A stretch of DNA of 19,577 nt from an uncultured Collinsella sp. (GTDB lineage: Bacteria > Actinomycetota > Coriobacteriia > Coriobacteriales > Coriobacteriaceae). The first letter of the stretch is position 1, and the number at the start of each line of letters is the position of its first letter. Both the position numbers and the translations under genes were made by a program. The stretch spans positions 1 to 19,577 of the forward strand of contig URBP01000035.1 of NCBI GenBank assembly GCA_900546105.1, read 5' to 3'. The notes beneath the pieces were generated by a model. That model was not told the DNA's origin. It searched no databases and saw nothing but the letters and a program-made list of their open reading frames with translations. This document shows, one piece after another, positions 1-7,307 of this stretch.

Positions 1-7
1 TGTTCGA

Positions 8-27
8 AAACACAATATGTTGTGTTT
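8..27. repeat. Short perfect inverted repeat, operator-like
   Basis: The arms AAACACAA and TTGTGTTT are exact reverse complements around a 4-nt TATG centre. The dyad lies at the very edge of the window in sequence with no convincing gene, so it may be an operator of a gene outside the window. A second, looser dyad with CCTCAA (70-75) and TTGAGG (90-95) arms lies downstream and resembles MerR-type operators, but no matching -35/-10 pair is visible. The remainder of 1-187 shows no coding signal. The regulator is unknown. Confidence 0.4.
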
Positions 28-187
28 GCAGCAAAGGCGGGATGCCACCTGTAGAACCACGCCCGCGAACCTCAACCTTCAAGTTGACCTTGAGGCGATT
101 TTTACGTCCCTTTACACGCCGTTCACATCGCCCCCAAACTCCCCCACCCACGGTACACACGGCCCACCGCCGCGTCGGTGTCTAGCG

Positions 188-255
188 AAAAATGGGACGA
201 GCCCCAGATTGCCCATGCGCGCAAAAGTGCGTCTCGGCAATCTGGGGCCCGTCCC
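188..255 (-). terminator. Rho-independent terminator after xerD
   Basis: Read on the minus strand, GGGACGGGCCCCAGATTGCC is followed by its near-perfect complement (one G-T wobble across 20 pairs) and then ATTTTTCG. The large loop contains a smaller GCGC-rich stem. It lies about 35 nt past the xerD stop and closes the xerD end of the minus-strand cluster. Confidence 0.85.
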
Positions 256-290
256 CTTTAGTATTTATAAATATGCAGGTCAGCGAGGTG

Positions 291-1232
291 CTAGCGATGT
301 GCTAGCGGATGCGCCGCCAGATAGACCTCGGTCAGTTGCGTTCGGTCGACATGCGTGTAGACCTGCGTGGTCGAAATATCGGCATGGCCCAAAATCTCCT
401 GCAGCACACGCAGGTCGGCACCGCCCGCGAGCATGTGGGTGGCAAAGGAGTGGCGCAAGGTATGGGGATGGAGCCCCACCAGCCCCACCTGACGCCCATA
501 CCGCTCGCATATCGCATGCACGGCCTGGCGCGACAGGCGACGTCCGTTCTTATTTAAAAAGACCGCCGAGGTCTCGGTTCCGCGGGCATGGGCCGCCAAG
601 CGAGAACGTCCCTCAGTTACATAGAGCGTCAGAGCTCGCGCCGCGCTTCCCACCAGCGGGGACAGGCGTTCCTTTGAGCCCTTACCGCGAACGAGCACAA
701 AGCCATCGTCGATATGGATATCGCCCGCATCGAGCCCCACCAACTCGCTCACACGCAAACCGCATCCGTAGAGCACTTCCAAGATGGCATGGTCGCGCAA
801 GCCCATCTCGCCCTCGGGGAAATCTTGATCGAGCAGCGCCGAGACATCCTCCACCGATAGATACTCCGGCAAACGCTCAGCCTTTTTAGGAAGGCGCAAC
901 GCCGCCGTTGGATTTTGGGCCACAGCCCCATCGCGCACCAAAAAGGCATGCAGGCCCTTCACGGCCGCAAGCGCACGCTCCACCGAAGCATCGGAATAGC
1001 CCCCATCGCGACGGTCGGCGACAAAGCCCTCCACGACCTGACGAGTCACCTCTTCAAAAGACACAATACCCGCCCGCTCCAGATAGGCGCAGTACGTCGT
1101 CAGGTCACGACGATAGGCCACAATCGTGTTGCGCGCCAAGCCCCGCTCGACCGCGAGATAATCGAGATACTCCCCCGCCGCCACGGCGAGCGACGAGGGA
1201 GTAGCTTCGGTATGTTCCTTATTCGCCGGCAC
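291..1232 (-). CDS. xerD: Site-specific tyrosine recombinase XerD
   Basis: Tyrosine recombinase of 313 aa, the usual XerC/XerD length. Such enzymes act at the dif site to resolve chromosome dimers at division. The N-terminal SAM-like core-binding domain covers roughly residues 12-100 and the catalytic domain 120-305. All six family catalytic residues are visible: Arg160 (GCGLRVSEL), Lys184 (RGKGSKE), His257 and Arg260 (HPHTLRHSFATH), His283 (LGHADIS) and Tyr292 (QVYTHV). The chosen GTG start lies 2 nt after the pyrG stop, which suggests translational coupling; the frame stays open further upstream, but that part lies inside pyrG. XerD is preferred over XerC on overall resemblance, which is not decisive. 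An 11-nt tandem repeat (GTGCTAGCG core) overlaps the stop codon and forms the last residues. Confidence 0.9.
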   Translation of the reverse strand: MPANKEHTEATPSSLAVAAGEYLDYLAVERGLARNTIVAYRRDLTTYCAYLERAGIVSFEEVTRQVVEGFVADRRDGGYSDASVERALAAVKGLHAFLVRDGAVAQNPTAALRLPKKAERLPEYLSVEDVSALLDQDFPEGEMGLRDHAILEVLYGCGLRVSELVGLDAGDIHIDDGFVLVRGKGSKERLSPLVGSAARALTLYVTEGRSRLAAHARGTETSAVFLNKNGRRLSRQAVHAICERYGRQVGLVGLHPHTLRHSFATHMLAGGADLRVLQEILGHADISTTQVYTHVDRTQLTEVYLAAHPLAHR

Positions 1233-1234
1233 CC

Positions 1235-2896
1235 TTAGTCCGTAGCGAGGTTCATGGGCGTCACCTGCAGACGGTCGACGCCCTCGTGCTGGCCGATCGA
1301 AGCGCGCACGAACTCGCGGAACAGCGGCTGCGGGTTGGTCGGGCGGCTCTTGAACTCGGGATGAGCCTGAGTTGCCACATACCACGGATGCACGTCGCGC
1401 GGCAGCTCGACCATCTCGACCAAGCGCTCGTCAGGCGACAGACCCGAGATAACCAAACCGGCGTCCTCGAGCTGGTCGCGGAAGGCGTTGTTGAACTCAA
1501 AGCGGTGACGGTGACGCTCGTAGACGAGTTCCTCGCCATATGCCTCGCGAGCAAGAGTATCGGCGGCGAGCTTGCACGGATAGGCGCCCAGGCGCATGGT
1601 GCCGCCCTTCTCGGTCACGTCCTCCTGCGAGCTCATCAGATCGATGACACTATACGGGCCATCCGGATCGAACTCAGAGGAGCTGGCGCCGGCAAGGCCA
1701 ACGACATTGCGGGCGAACTCGCACACGGCGACCTGCATACCCAGGCAAATGCCCAGATACGGAATCTTGTGCTCACGGGCAAACTCGGCCGCGAGGATCT
1801 TGCCCTCCAGGGCGCGCTTGCCAAAGCCGCCGGGGACCAGGATGCCCGAGGCGTCGCCCAGAACCTCGGAGACATTCTGCTCGTCGAGGCTCTCGCCGTC
1901 GACCAGCTGGACGTCCACATGGCGATCGTAGAAGACGCCCGCATGGTGCAGGGCCTCGATAACCGACAGGTACGCATCGGGCAGCTGCGTGTACTTACCC
2001 ACGACGGCGATCTTCACCTTGTCGGCGTGATGGTTGGCGTGATTCTGTTTGCGCAGGAACTCGTTCCACTCGCTCATGTCGCGCTCACGCGGATCCAGAC
2101 CCAGGCGCTCGCAAATGCGCAGGTCAAAGTCCTGCTCGGCAAGCAGCTGCGGAACATCGTAAATGCTCGCGCAGTCCTCGTTGGTAAAGACGCAATCGGT
2201 GTCGACGTCGCAGAAGCTTGCGATCTTTCCGCGGATAGCGTCATCGATATGGTGGTCGGAGCGCAGCACGATGATATCGGGCTGGATGCCAAAGCTGCGG
2301 AGCTCCTTGACGGAATGCTGCGTGGGCTTGGTCTTGACCTCGTGGGCGGCGGCGATATAGGGAACGAGCGACACGTGGATGTAGCAGACGTTCTCGGGGC
2401 CGGCCTCCTTGCGGTACTGACGGATGGCCTCGACAAACGGTTGGGACTCGATGTCGCCGATCGTGCCGCCCAGCTCGGTAATGACTACATCGGAGCCGGT
2501 CTGCTCCTCGATGCGGCGGAACTTGTCCTTAATGGCGTTGGTGACGTGGGGAATCACCTGCACGGTACCGCCCAAAAAGTCGCCGCGACGCTCACGGGCG
2601 ATTAGGCTTTTGTAGATGGCACCGGTCGTAAAGTTGGAATCGCGGGTCAGGTTTTCATCAATAAAGCGCTCGTAATGACCCAGATCCAGGTCGGACTCGT
2701 AACCATCCTCGGTAACGAAGACCTCACCATGCTGGAACGGGCTCATGGTACCGGGGTCGACGTTCAGATACGGGTCGGCCTTCTGCATCGTTACTTTGTA
2801 GCCACGCGACTTGAGCAGACGGCCCAGCGAGGCCGCGGTGATACCCTTGCCCAGGGACGAAACCACGCCACCGGTTACGAACACATGCTTGGTCAT
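1235..2896 (-). CDS. pyrG: CTP synthase
   Basis: CTP synthase converts UTP to CTP using ATP and glutamine, the last step of pyrimidine nucleotide synthesis, in the cytoplasm. At 553 aa it has full family length. The N-terminal synthetase domain (about 1-270) opens with TKHVFVTGGVVSSLGKG, whose SLGKG loop binds ATP, followed by KADPYLNVDPGTMSPF. The C-terminal class I glutamine amidotransferase domain (about 295-535) carries the nucleophile Cys384 in GICLGMQ and the His512/Glu514 pair in AHPEF. An AGG ribosome site lies about 10 nt before the ATG. It has its own promoter (see 2955-2983) because a terminator separates it from the upstream regulator gene. xerD follows almost without a gap, so the two are probably co-transcribed. 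The protein looks intact. Confidence 0.98.
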   Translation of the reverse strand: MTKHVFVTGGVVSSLGKGITAASLGRLLKSRGYKVTMQKADPYLNVDPGTMSPFQHGEVFVTEDGYESDLDLGHYERFIDENLTRDSNFTTGAIYKSLIARERRGDFLGGTVQVIPHVTNAIKDKFRRIEEQTGSDVVITELGGTIGDIESQPFVEAIRQYRKEAGPENVCYIHVSLVPYIAAAHEVKTKPTQHSVKELRSFGIQPDIIVLRSDHHIDDAIRGKIASFCDVDTDCVFTNEDCASIYDVPQLLAEQDFDLRICERLGLDPRERDMSEWNEFLRKQNHANHHADKVKIAVVGKYTQLPDAYLSVIEALHHAGVFYDRHVDVQLVDGESLDEQNVSEVLGDASGILVPGGFGKRALEGKILAAEFAREHKIPYLGICLGMQVAVCEFARNVVGLAGASSSEFDPDGPYSVIDLMSSQEDVTEKGGTMRLGAYPCKLAADTLAREAYGEELVYERHRHRFEFNNAFRDQLEDAGLVISGLSPDERLVEMVELPRDVHPWYVATQAHPEFKSRPTNPQPLFREFVRASIGQHEGVDRLQVTPMNLATD

Positions 2897-2954
2897 ATTG
2901 AGTTACCTGCGCTTCCCGTAGAAGTTGTTTATCCACATCTTACGGGTCTTCATT

Positions 2955-2983
2955 GTAATACTCGCGCCGCGAACCGTTCGCAA
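2955..2983 (-). promoter_or_regulatory. Likely pyrG promoter with embedded palindrome
   Basis: On the minus strand TTGCGA, a 17-nt spacer and TATTAC form a plausible sigma-A promoter about 60 nt before the pyrG start. The 13-nt palindrome GCGAACCGTTCGC (2969-2981) overlaps the -35 element and spacer, where a bound protein would compete with polymerase. The predicted leader begins almost at once with a CCCGTA/TACGGG stem (arms near 2917 and 2945). The Bacillus-type GGGC start used for reiterative control of pyrG is not seen. Confidence 0.55.
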
Positions 2984-3016
2984 TTTTTCTCGCGTGCGAT
3001 TGCATTTCTCAATCTT

Positions 3017-3049
3017 GAAACAAACCGCCGCCCGGTTTCCCAGGCGGCG
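3017..3049 (-). terminator. Terminator after winged-helix gene
   Basis: On the minus strand a 7-bp stem (CGCCGCC with GGCGGCG) with a 10-nt loop is followed by GTTTGTTTC. It begins about 25 nt past the stop of the regulator gene and separates that gene from pyrG. Confidence 0.75.
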
Positions 3050-3074
3050 TCGCTATGGCAAAGATTACATGCTG

Positions 3075-3413
3075 TTATCGATCAGCAACCTCGTCTTCGA
3101 GCATTTCTTGAACGAGCATGCCGGTACGGACGCCCTCAAGATACCACTTGCCACGTTCGGTGAGGCAAATGCCATTTGCAAGCTGACCGCCGTCGTCGCT
3201 ATAACGCGAGACGACATCAATCATGCCTTCGGAATCCAAGCGATCGATTGCGGCGCGGGCACGATACGGCGAAACCCCCACGCGCTCGGCAAGCGTTTTG
3301 CGCGAGAAACCATACGGCCCGCCATTGTCTTCGGTTTGCTGGTCGATCTCCATCAACACCAGCACCTCGACACGCTTCATATCGTTGACACTCGCACGAC
3401 CCTTGCCCGCCAT
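3075..3413 (-). CDS. Small winged-helix DNA-binding regulator
   Basis: A protein of 112 aa, probably a transcriptional regulator; family not certain. The ATG at 3413 is chosen because GAGGAGG lies 6 nt before it; the frame continues upstream without a ribosome site. Residues near 10-25 (KRVEVLVLMEIDQQ) look like the first helix. FSRKTLAERVGVSPYRARAA then RLDSEGMIDVVSRY fits a helix-turn-helix plus recognition helix. The beta-wing would be YSDDGGQLANGICLTERG, and a C-terminal helix could dimerise. No ligand or metal site is visible. It is transcribed alone between two terminators. Its target is unknown; neighbouring pyrG and autoregulation are candidates only by position. Confidence 0.75.
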   Translation of the reverse strand: MAGKGRASVNDMKRVEVLVLMEIDQQTEDNGGPYGFSRKTLAERVGVSPYRARAAIDRLDSEGMIDVVSRYSDDGGQLANGICLTERGKWYLEGVRTGMLVQEMLEDEVADR

Positions 3414-3602
3414 AGCAGCCTCCTCAAACCGAGCACGAGCATCTAACGCGCCGTGCGCGACCGACACACCTCACGATGGCAGGTAATATCCATCATGCGG
3501 CATCCCGCTAAGGATGAAACAGTTACGGTTATTGTATACCGCTCAAATTGTTTCTAGGCAGGTAAACGGCTATTTTTCGCCGAAATAGGCGCTTTATTGA
3601 TC

Positions 3603-3635
3603 AAAAAGCCGTACCGGGCGCTAACCCGATACGGC
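3603..3635 (-). terminator. Rho-independent terminator after DUF1846 gene
   Basis: On the minus strand GCCGTATCGGG pairs with CCCGGTACGGC (11 bp, one G-T wobble) around a 6-nt loop and is followed directly by TTTTTGATC. It is a classic intrinsic terminator some 35 nt past the stop codon. Confidence 0.92.
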
Positions 3636-3669
3636 CAAAATGCAATGCAATTACCGCGGTGCTTCAAAC

Positions 3670-5151
3670 TTAGCGATGGAAGAAACCGCGGCGCTCAAAC
3701 TTGGGCTCGCAGCACACGTTGATACCCAGTTTGCGCAGTACCGTCTCGTCCGTCGGCGAGATGATAACGCTAAAGAAGGCATCACAACCGCGCAACTGCT
3801 CCAGGCCCGAAAGGACGCGAGCGGCCGTCTCACTCGTGGCCGAGGTGATCGACAGCGCCATAAGCGTCTCGTCGGTGTGGAGGCGCGGGTTTTTGCTGCC
3901 CAGGAAATGCGTCTTGAGCTTGCTGATGGGCTCGATCGCCTCATCGCTAATGACCTCGAGCTCAAGGTCGACGCCCGAAACATGCTTGAGGGCGTTCATA
4001 ATGAGCGAACTTGCGGCGCCCAGGCGCGTGGAGGTCTTACCGGTCACCACGGAGCCATCGGGCATGACCATGGCACCCACGGGACCACCCGTCAGCTGCT
4101 CCCTGGTGAGGGCCGCCGAGCGCGCCGGTGAGTAGTTCTTATCGATGCCGGCTTTCTTCATAATAATCTTGAGACGGTCGACTTGCTCATCGCCCACGCC
4201 GGTACGGCGCACATTTTCGACCGCGGTAAAGTAGCGGCGGACGATCTCCATCTTGGAAGCGTCGCGGCAGGCATCGTCATCGGTGATGGCAAAGCCAACC
4301 ATATTGACGCCCATGTCCGTAGGGCTCTGGTAGGGGCTCTTGCCCAGGATCTTTTCCATCAGGGCACGGACTACCGGGAAGGCCTCGACGTCGCGGTTGT
4401 AGTTGACCGTGGTCTTGTTGTAGGCCTCAAGGTGGAACGAATCGATGATATTGGCGTCGTCGAGGTCAGCCGTGGCGGCCTCGTAGGCAATATTGACCGG
4501 ATGCGTCAGAGGAAGATTCCAGACCGGGAAGGTCTCAAACTTGGCATAGCCGGCGGCGGTACCGTGCTTATGCTCGTGATACAGCTGCGAGAGGCAAGTG
4601 GCGAGCTTGCCCGAGCCGGGGCCGGGTGCCGTCACGACAACGAGCGGACGCGTGGTCTCGACAAACTCGTTCTTGCCGTAGCCATCGTCGGACACGATCA
4701 GATCGACATCGTGCGGATACCCCTCGATGGGATAGTGCAGCTTGGCGGGAATACCGAGCGCGTTCAGGCGGTTGCGGAACACATCGGCAGCAGGCTGGCC
4801 GGCGTACTGGGTGATAACCACAGCCGCGACGGCAAAGCCGTTGCCGCGGAACAGGTCAACCAGGCGCAAAACGTCCTCGTCATAGGTAATGCCCAGGTCA
4901 CCGCGAGCCTTGTTCTTCTCGATGTGGTTCGCGTTAATGGCGATGATGACCTCGACGTCGTCGGCGATGCTCTTGAGCATGCGGAACTTGCTGTCCGGTT
5001 CAAAACCCGGTAGCACGCGGCTCGCATGATAGTCATCGAACAGCTTACCGCCAAACTCCAAATAGAGCTTGCCACCAAACTGCGAGATGCGCTCCTTAAT
5101 GTGAGCAGCCTGCAGCTCGATATACTTCGCGTTGTCGAAACCCTGGCGCAT
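3670..5151 (-). CDS. DUF1846 (UPF0371) family protein
   Basis: A 493-aa protein matching the DUF1846/UPF0371 family, whose members are close to 495 aa. The biochemical role is not established as far as I know. The start at 5151 (MRQGFDNAKY) is preferred over an upstream ATG at 5175 because GGGAG lies about 9 nt before it and nothing suitable precedes the other. Family-typical stretches include KLYLEFGGKLFDDYHASRVL near residues 28-47 and a glycine-rich nucleotide-loop-like GPGSGK at about 177-182, followed by LATCLSQLYHEHKHG. The central part has NLPLTHPVNIAYEAATADL and SPTDMGVNMVGFAI. No signal peptide or membrane segment is seen, so it is probably cytoplasmic. It is a single-gene unit with its own -10 box and terminator. 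The nucleotide-binding suggestion rests only on the loop motif. Confidence 0.93.
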   Translation of the reverse strand: MRQGFDNAKYIELQAAHIKERISQFGGKLYLEFGGKLFDDYHASRVLPGFEPDSKFRMLKSIADDVEVIIAINANHIEKNKARGDLGITYDEDVLRLVDLFRGNGFAVAAVVITQYAGQPAADVFRNRLNALGIPAKLHYPIEGYPHDVDLIVSDDGYGKNEFVETTRPLVVVTAPGPGSGKLATCLSQLYHEHKHGTAAGYAKFETFPVWNLPLTHPVNIAYEAATADLDDANIIDSFHLEAYNKTTVNYNRDVEAFPVVRALMEKILGKSPYQSPTDMGVNMVGFAITDDDACRDASKMEIVRRYFTAVENVRRTGVGDEQVDRLKIIMKKAGIDKNYSPARSAALTREQLTGGPVGAMVMPDGSVVTGKTSTRLGAASSLIMNALKHVSGVDLELEVISDEAIEPISKLKTHFLGSKNPRLHTDETLMALSITSATSETAARVLSGLEQLRGCDAFFSVIISPTDETVLRKLGINVCCEPKFERRGFFHR

Positions 5152-5190
5152 GTATGGCTCCCGTCCCGTTTCCATTTAATGTTCTAGGCG

Positions 5191-5196
5191 ATTATA
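5191..5196 (-). promoter_or_regulatory. Likely -10 box of the DUF1846 gene
   Basis: A perfect TATAAT on the minus strand lies 40 nt before the chosen ATG, giving a predicted leader of about 33 nt. No good -35 hexamer sits at 16-18 nt spacing, so the promoter may be weak or activator-dependent. Confidence 0.5.
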
Positions 5197-5258
5197 ACGG
5201 AGCAGACCCTCCCCGATGCCCAGGTCATCAACAGGCACCAACCAAACACGCCATCGAT

Positions 5259-5326
5259 AAGTTGCGGTGAAATAGCTCCTGTTTAACCCCTCAAGACGGC
5301 CAAACGGGAACTATTCCACCGCAACT
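5259..5326. repeat. Imperfect 30-bp inverted repeat in intergenic gap
   Basis: The left arm starts AAGTTGCGGTG and the right arm ends CACCGCAACTT; arms of about 30 nt surround an 8-nt loop. The arms differ at five positions. In a minus-strand transcript four of these become G-U pairs and one a C-A mismatch, so the fold is better kept in minus-strand RNA. On the plus strand the arm is followed by CCCCTTTTT, so it may also act as a weak plus-strand terminator. It lies about 110 nt upstream of the DUF1846 start. It could be an interspersed palindromic element. Confidence 0.65.
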
Positions 5327-5401
5327 TCCCCTTTTTGGTTCAAACAAACCTGGCCTTTATATCAATAATGGAAACGTCGCAGGTGGAGCATAAGTCAGCG
5401 A

Positions 5402-5499
5402 AAGCCCGCCAGAGCGAGCAAGGTGACGTGAAAGAGGAGGGCATAGGCCTTTTGGCCATGCCCGACGATTGAACGTCAGATTGCCGCTCTGGCGGGCTT
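5402..5499. other. Nested long stem-loop, possible structured RNA or interspersed element
   Basis: Three stems are nested. The outer arms AAGCCCGCCAGAGCG (5402-5416) and CGCTCTGGCGGGCTT (5485-5499) form 15 perfect pairs. The middle GCAA-GG-TGACGT pairs with ACGTCA-GA-TTGC around an internal loop. The apex is GGGCATAGGCC-TTTT-GGCCATGCCC, with one bulged A. Helices this regular across nearly 100 nt outside a gene suggest a folded RNA or a palindromic mobile remnant. The strand is not determined: a short minus-strand open frame crosses the element, but the symmetric stems explain the sequence better. No U-tract follows on either strand. Confidence 0.6.
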
Positions 5500-5512
5500 G
5501 CAGCGTCGAGTG

Positions 5513-5655
5513 GTTCCGGCGTTTGGTAAAACGCCGGAACACAAGAGCGCCTCCCCCCGCGCACGGAACGGGAGGAGGCTAAAGGTAGGAGTCTACCGGT
5601 GGGGTTACCCCACCGGACAGACGATGACCAGGTGATCCTTTACAGGATCGTCATG
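5513..5655. other. Cluster of four consecutive stem-loops downstream of the carrier gene
   Basis: Four hairpins follow each other. They are GTTCCGGCGTTT/AAACGCCGGAAC with a GGTA loop (5513-5540, 12 perfect bp), GCCTCCCCCC/GGGAGGAGGC (5549-5579, one mismatch on plus, G-U on minus), CCGGTGGGG/CCCCACCGG (5596-5616, 9 perfect bp), and a two-part GATGAC/GATCC stem near 5622-5655. They lie just past the stop of the yfcC-like gene on the minus strand. None has a clear U-run, so they may block 3' exonucleases or form part of a trailer RNA, not classic terminators. Confidence 0.6.
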
Positions 5656-5681
5656 GTTTCCGTGGGGTACCCAAGTGGTAC

Positions 5682-7160
5682 TTAGAGCATCACGCAAGCG
5701 ATGGTCAGGATGACGGCGCAGACGACGGAGAGAGCGACGATGAGCTTGAGAGCAAACTTGAGCCAGGTCGTCCACTCGATCTTGGCCAGGGCAAGACCGC
5801 CCATGATGGCGCCGGAGGTCGGGGTGAACAGGTTCACGACGCCGATAGCGGCGGAGAAGATCATGACCATGACCTCGGGCGAGAAGCCGAGCTTAACAGC
5901 CAGCGGTCCCATGATGGGCATGGAGACAGTAGCCATACCGGAGGTCGAGGGGATCAGGAAGGACAGGCCGAAGTAGACCAGGAAGCTCATGGGAGCGAAG
6001 ATCACGCCGGACAGGCCAGCCAGAGCATTGGCGGCAGCGTCGAGGACGTAGACGTCGAGGCCGGTGCTAGCCATGAGGACGGAGATACCACGGGCAAGAG
6101 CGATGACGAGGACAACGGACATCATGTCGGCAGCGCCGGTGATGAAGGTGTTGACGATCTGCTTCTCGGACAGGCCACCGATGATACCGATCAGGATAGC
6201 CATGAGGAAGAACCAGGTGGAAGCCTCGTCGAAGTACCACTGGCCAATGGGCAGGCCGGTGATCAGGGCAGACCAGCCCTGAACGATGGCGTTACCGTCG
6301 GCGTCATAGACAGCGCCAGCATCGAAGAAGTTGGCGACGCCCTCGTTGAGGTCGGCCAGCGGGATGAAGCCGACGATCATGACGACGAAGGTGAAGGCAA
6401 AGGCGATCAGAACACCCTTCTGGCGACCGGTGAGCTTGACCTCCTTGTTAACCTCGGAAGCAGCCTTGCCGTGAGCCTCTTCGGCGTCCTTGAGCTCCTG
6501 CATCGAAAGGATGGTGGAACCCTTGTCAGCCTTGACCTTCTTGGCATAGCTCATGACGAAGAAGATGGACATGGCAGTGGTAACAATCCACAGGACGGCA
6601 CCGAGGCCGATGATGATGGACTGGTTGACCTCAATGCCAACACCGGTCAGAGCGTCGACGGCAGCGCCGACGGCGAACGGGTTAACCGTGGAGCCGAGGC
6701 AGCCGCAGCCAGCGCCGAGCAGGACGGTAGCGGCGCCGACCATGGGGTCGAAGCCAGCAGCCATCATGGTAGCGGCGAGCAGGGCGTAGAAGGGAACGGT
6801 CTCCTCGCACATACCATAGGTGGTACCACCGAGGGAGAAGATGAGCATCAGCACGGGAATGAGCATGATCTCATTGCCCTTAAGCTTCTGCACCAGAACG
6901 GCAATGCCGTTGTCCAGGGCGCCGGTCTCGGTCATCATGCCGAGGAAGCCGCCGAGGATCATAACGAAGAGGCAGACGGGCAGAGCGTCAGCGAAGCCCT
7001 TGACCGGGGCGGTGCAGAAATCGCTCAGGCGGGCAGCGGTAACCTCGCCACCGGACGTACCGGAGACGATAACGGTAACAACCGCGACGATTGCCAGCAG
7101 AGCAAGAAGAATGGTGAACGATGAAGGCATACCGCGCTTTTTCTTAGCGGTCTCAGTCAT
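5682..7160 (-). CDS. YfcC/DcuC-family carrier, probable arginine/ornithine antiporter
   Basis: An integral membrane carrier of 492 aa with about twelve hydrophobic segments in two halves, of the YfcC (DcuC-like) family. Streptococcal ArcD belongs to this family and exchanges arginine for ornithine; placement directly after arcB makes that role likely here, though substrate cannot be read from sequence. A short basic N-terminus (TETAKKKRG) precedes the first helix. Conserved-looking loops include GGTTYGMCEETVPFY, GCGCLGSTVNPFAVG and FTPTSGAIMGG; a long charged cytoplasmic loop (about 215-255, ELKDAEEAHGK) separates the halves. The ATG at 7160 is chosen because AAGGGGGG lies about 9 nt before it; two upstream ATGs sit on or before that site. 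A terminator between arcB and this gene implies partial readthrough or a separate promoter, not clearly visible. Confidence 0.88.
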   Translation of the reverse strand: MTETAKKKRGMPSSFTILLALLAIVAVVTVIVSGTSGGEVTAARLSDFCTAPVKGFADALPVCLFVMILGGFLGMMTETGALDNGIAVLVQKLKGNEIMLIPVLMLIFSLGGTTYGMCEETVPFYALLAATMMAAGFDPMVGAATVLLGAGCGCLGSTVNPFAVGAAVDALTGVGIEVNQSIIIGLGAVLWIVTTAMSIFFVMSYAKKVKADKGSTILSMQELKDAEEAHGKAASEVNKEVKLTGRQKGVLIAFAFTFVVMIVGFIPLADLNEGVANFFDAGAVYDADGNAIVQGWSALITGLPIGQWYFDEASTWFFLMAILIGIIGGLSEKQIVNTFITGAADMMSVVLVIALARGISVLMASTGLDVYVLDAAANALAGLSGVIFAPMSFLVYFGLSFLIPSTSGMATVSMPIMGPLAVKLGFSPEVMVMIFSAAIGVVNLFTPTSGAIMGGLALAKIEWTTWLKFALKLIVALSVVCAVILTIACVML

Positions 7161-7255
7161 AGTTCTCATCCCCCCTTCATAAATCATTTACTGATCTCAC
7201 CCGAAGCGGCTCTTCCGTGCCGTGCATGTCGCTCGGTGCGAGATTTTTACCAGAC

Positions 7256-7292
7256 AAAAGCGCTCGGGGTGCGCAGCAATGCACCCCGAGCG
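7256..7292 (-). terminator. Intrinsic terminator after arcB
   Basis: CGCTCGGGGTGC (7261-7272) and GCACCCCGAGCG (7281-7292) make a perfect 12-bp stem with an 8-nt loop. On the minus strand it is followed by CTTTTGTC. The short U-tract may allow readthrough into the carrier gene. Confidence 0.85.
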
Positions 7293-7307
7293 AGATGCTA
7301 GATGCTC

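Noticed and set aside
17..889. Plus-strand open frame of 290 codons at the left edge
   Set aside because: It runs through the xerD terminator and antisense to xerD, and its product is Arg/Pro/His rich with no recognisable motif.
1286..2605. Plus-strand open frame of 439 codons opposite pyrG
   Set aside because: Antisense shadow of a clearly recognised full-length gene; composition is not that of a folded protein and no ribosome site was seen.
5340..5564. Short minus-strand frame (74 codons) in the gap before the carrier gene
   Set aside because: The sequence is dominated by nested inverted repeats that explain it better; no good ribosome site or domain is seen. It would be reconsidered if homologues conserve the peptide.
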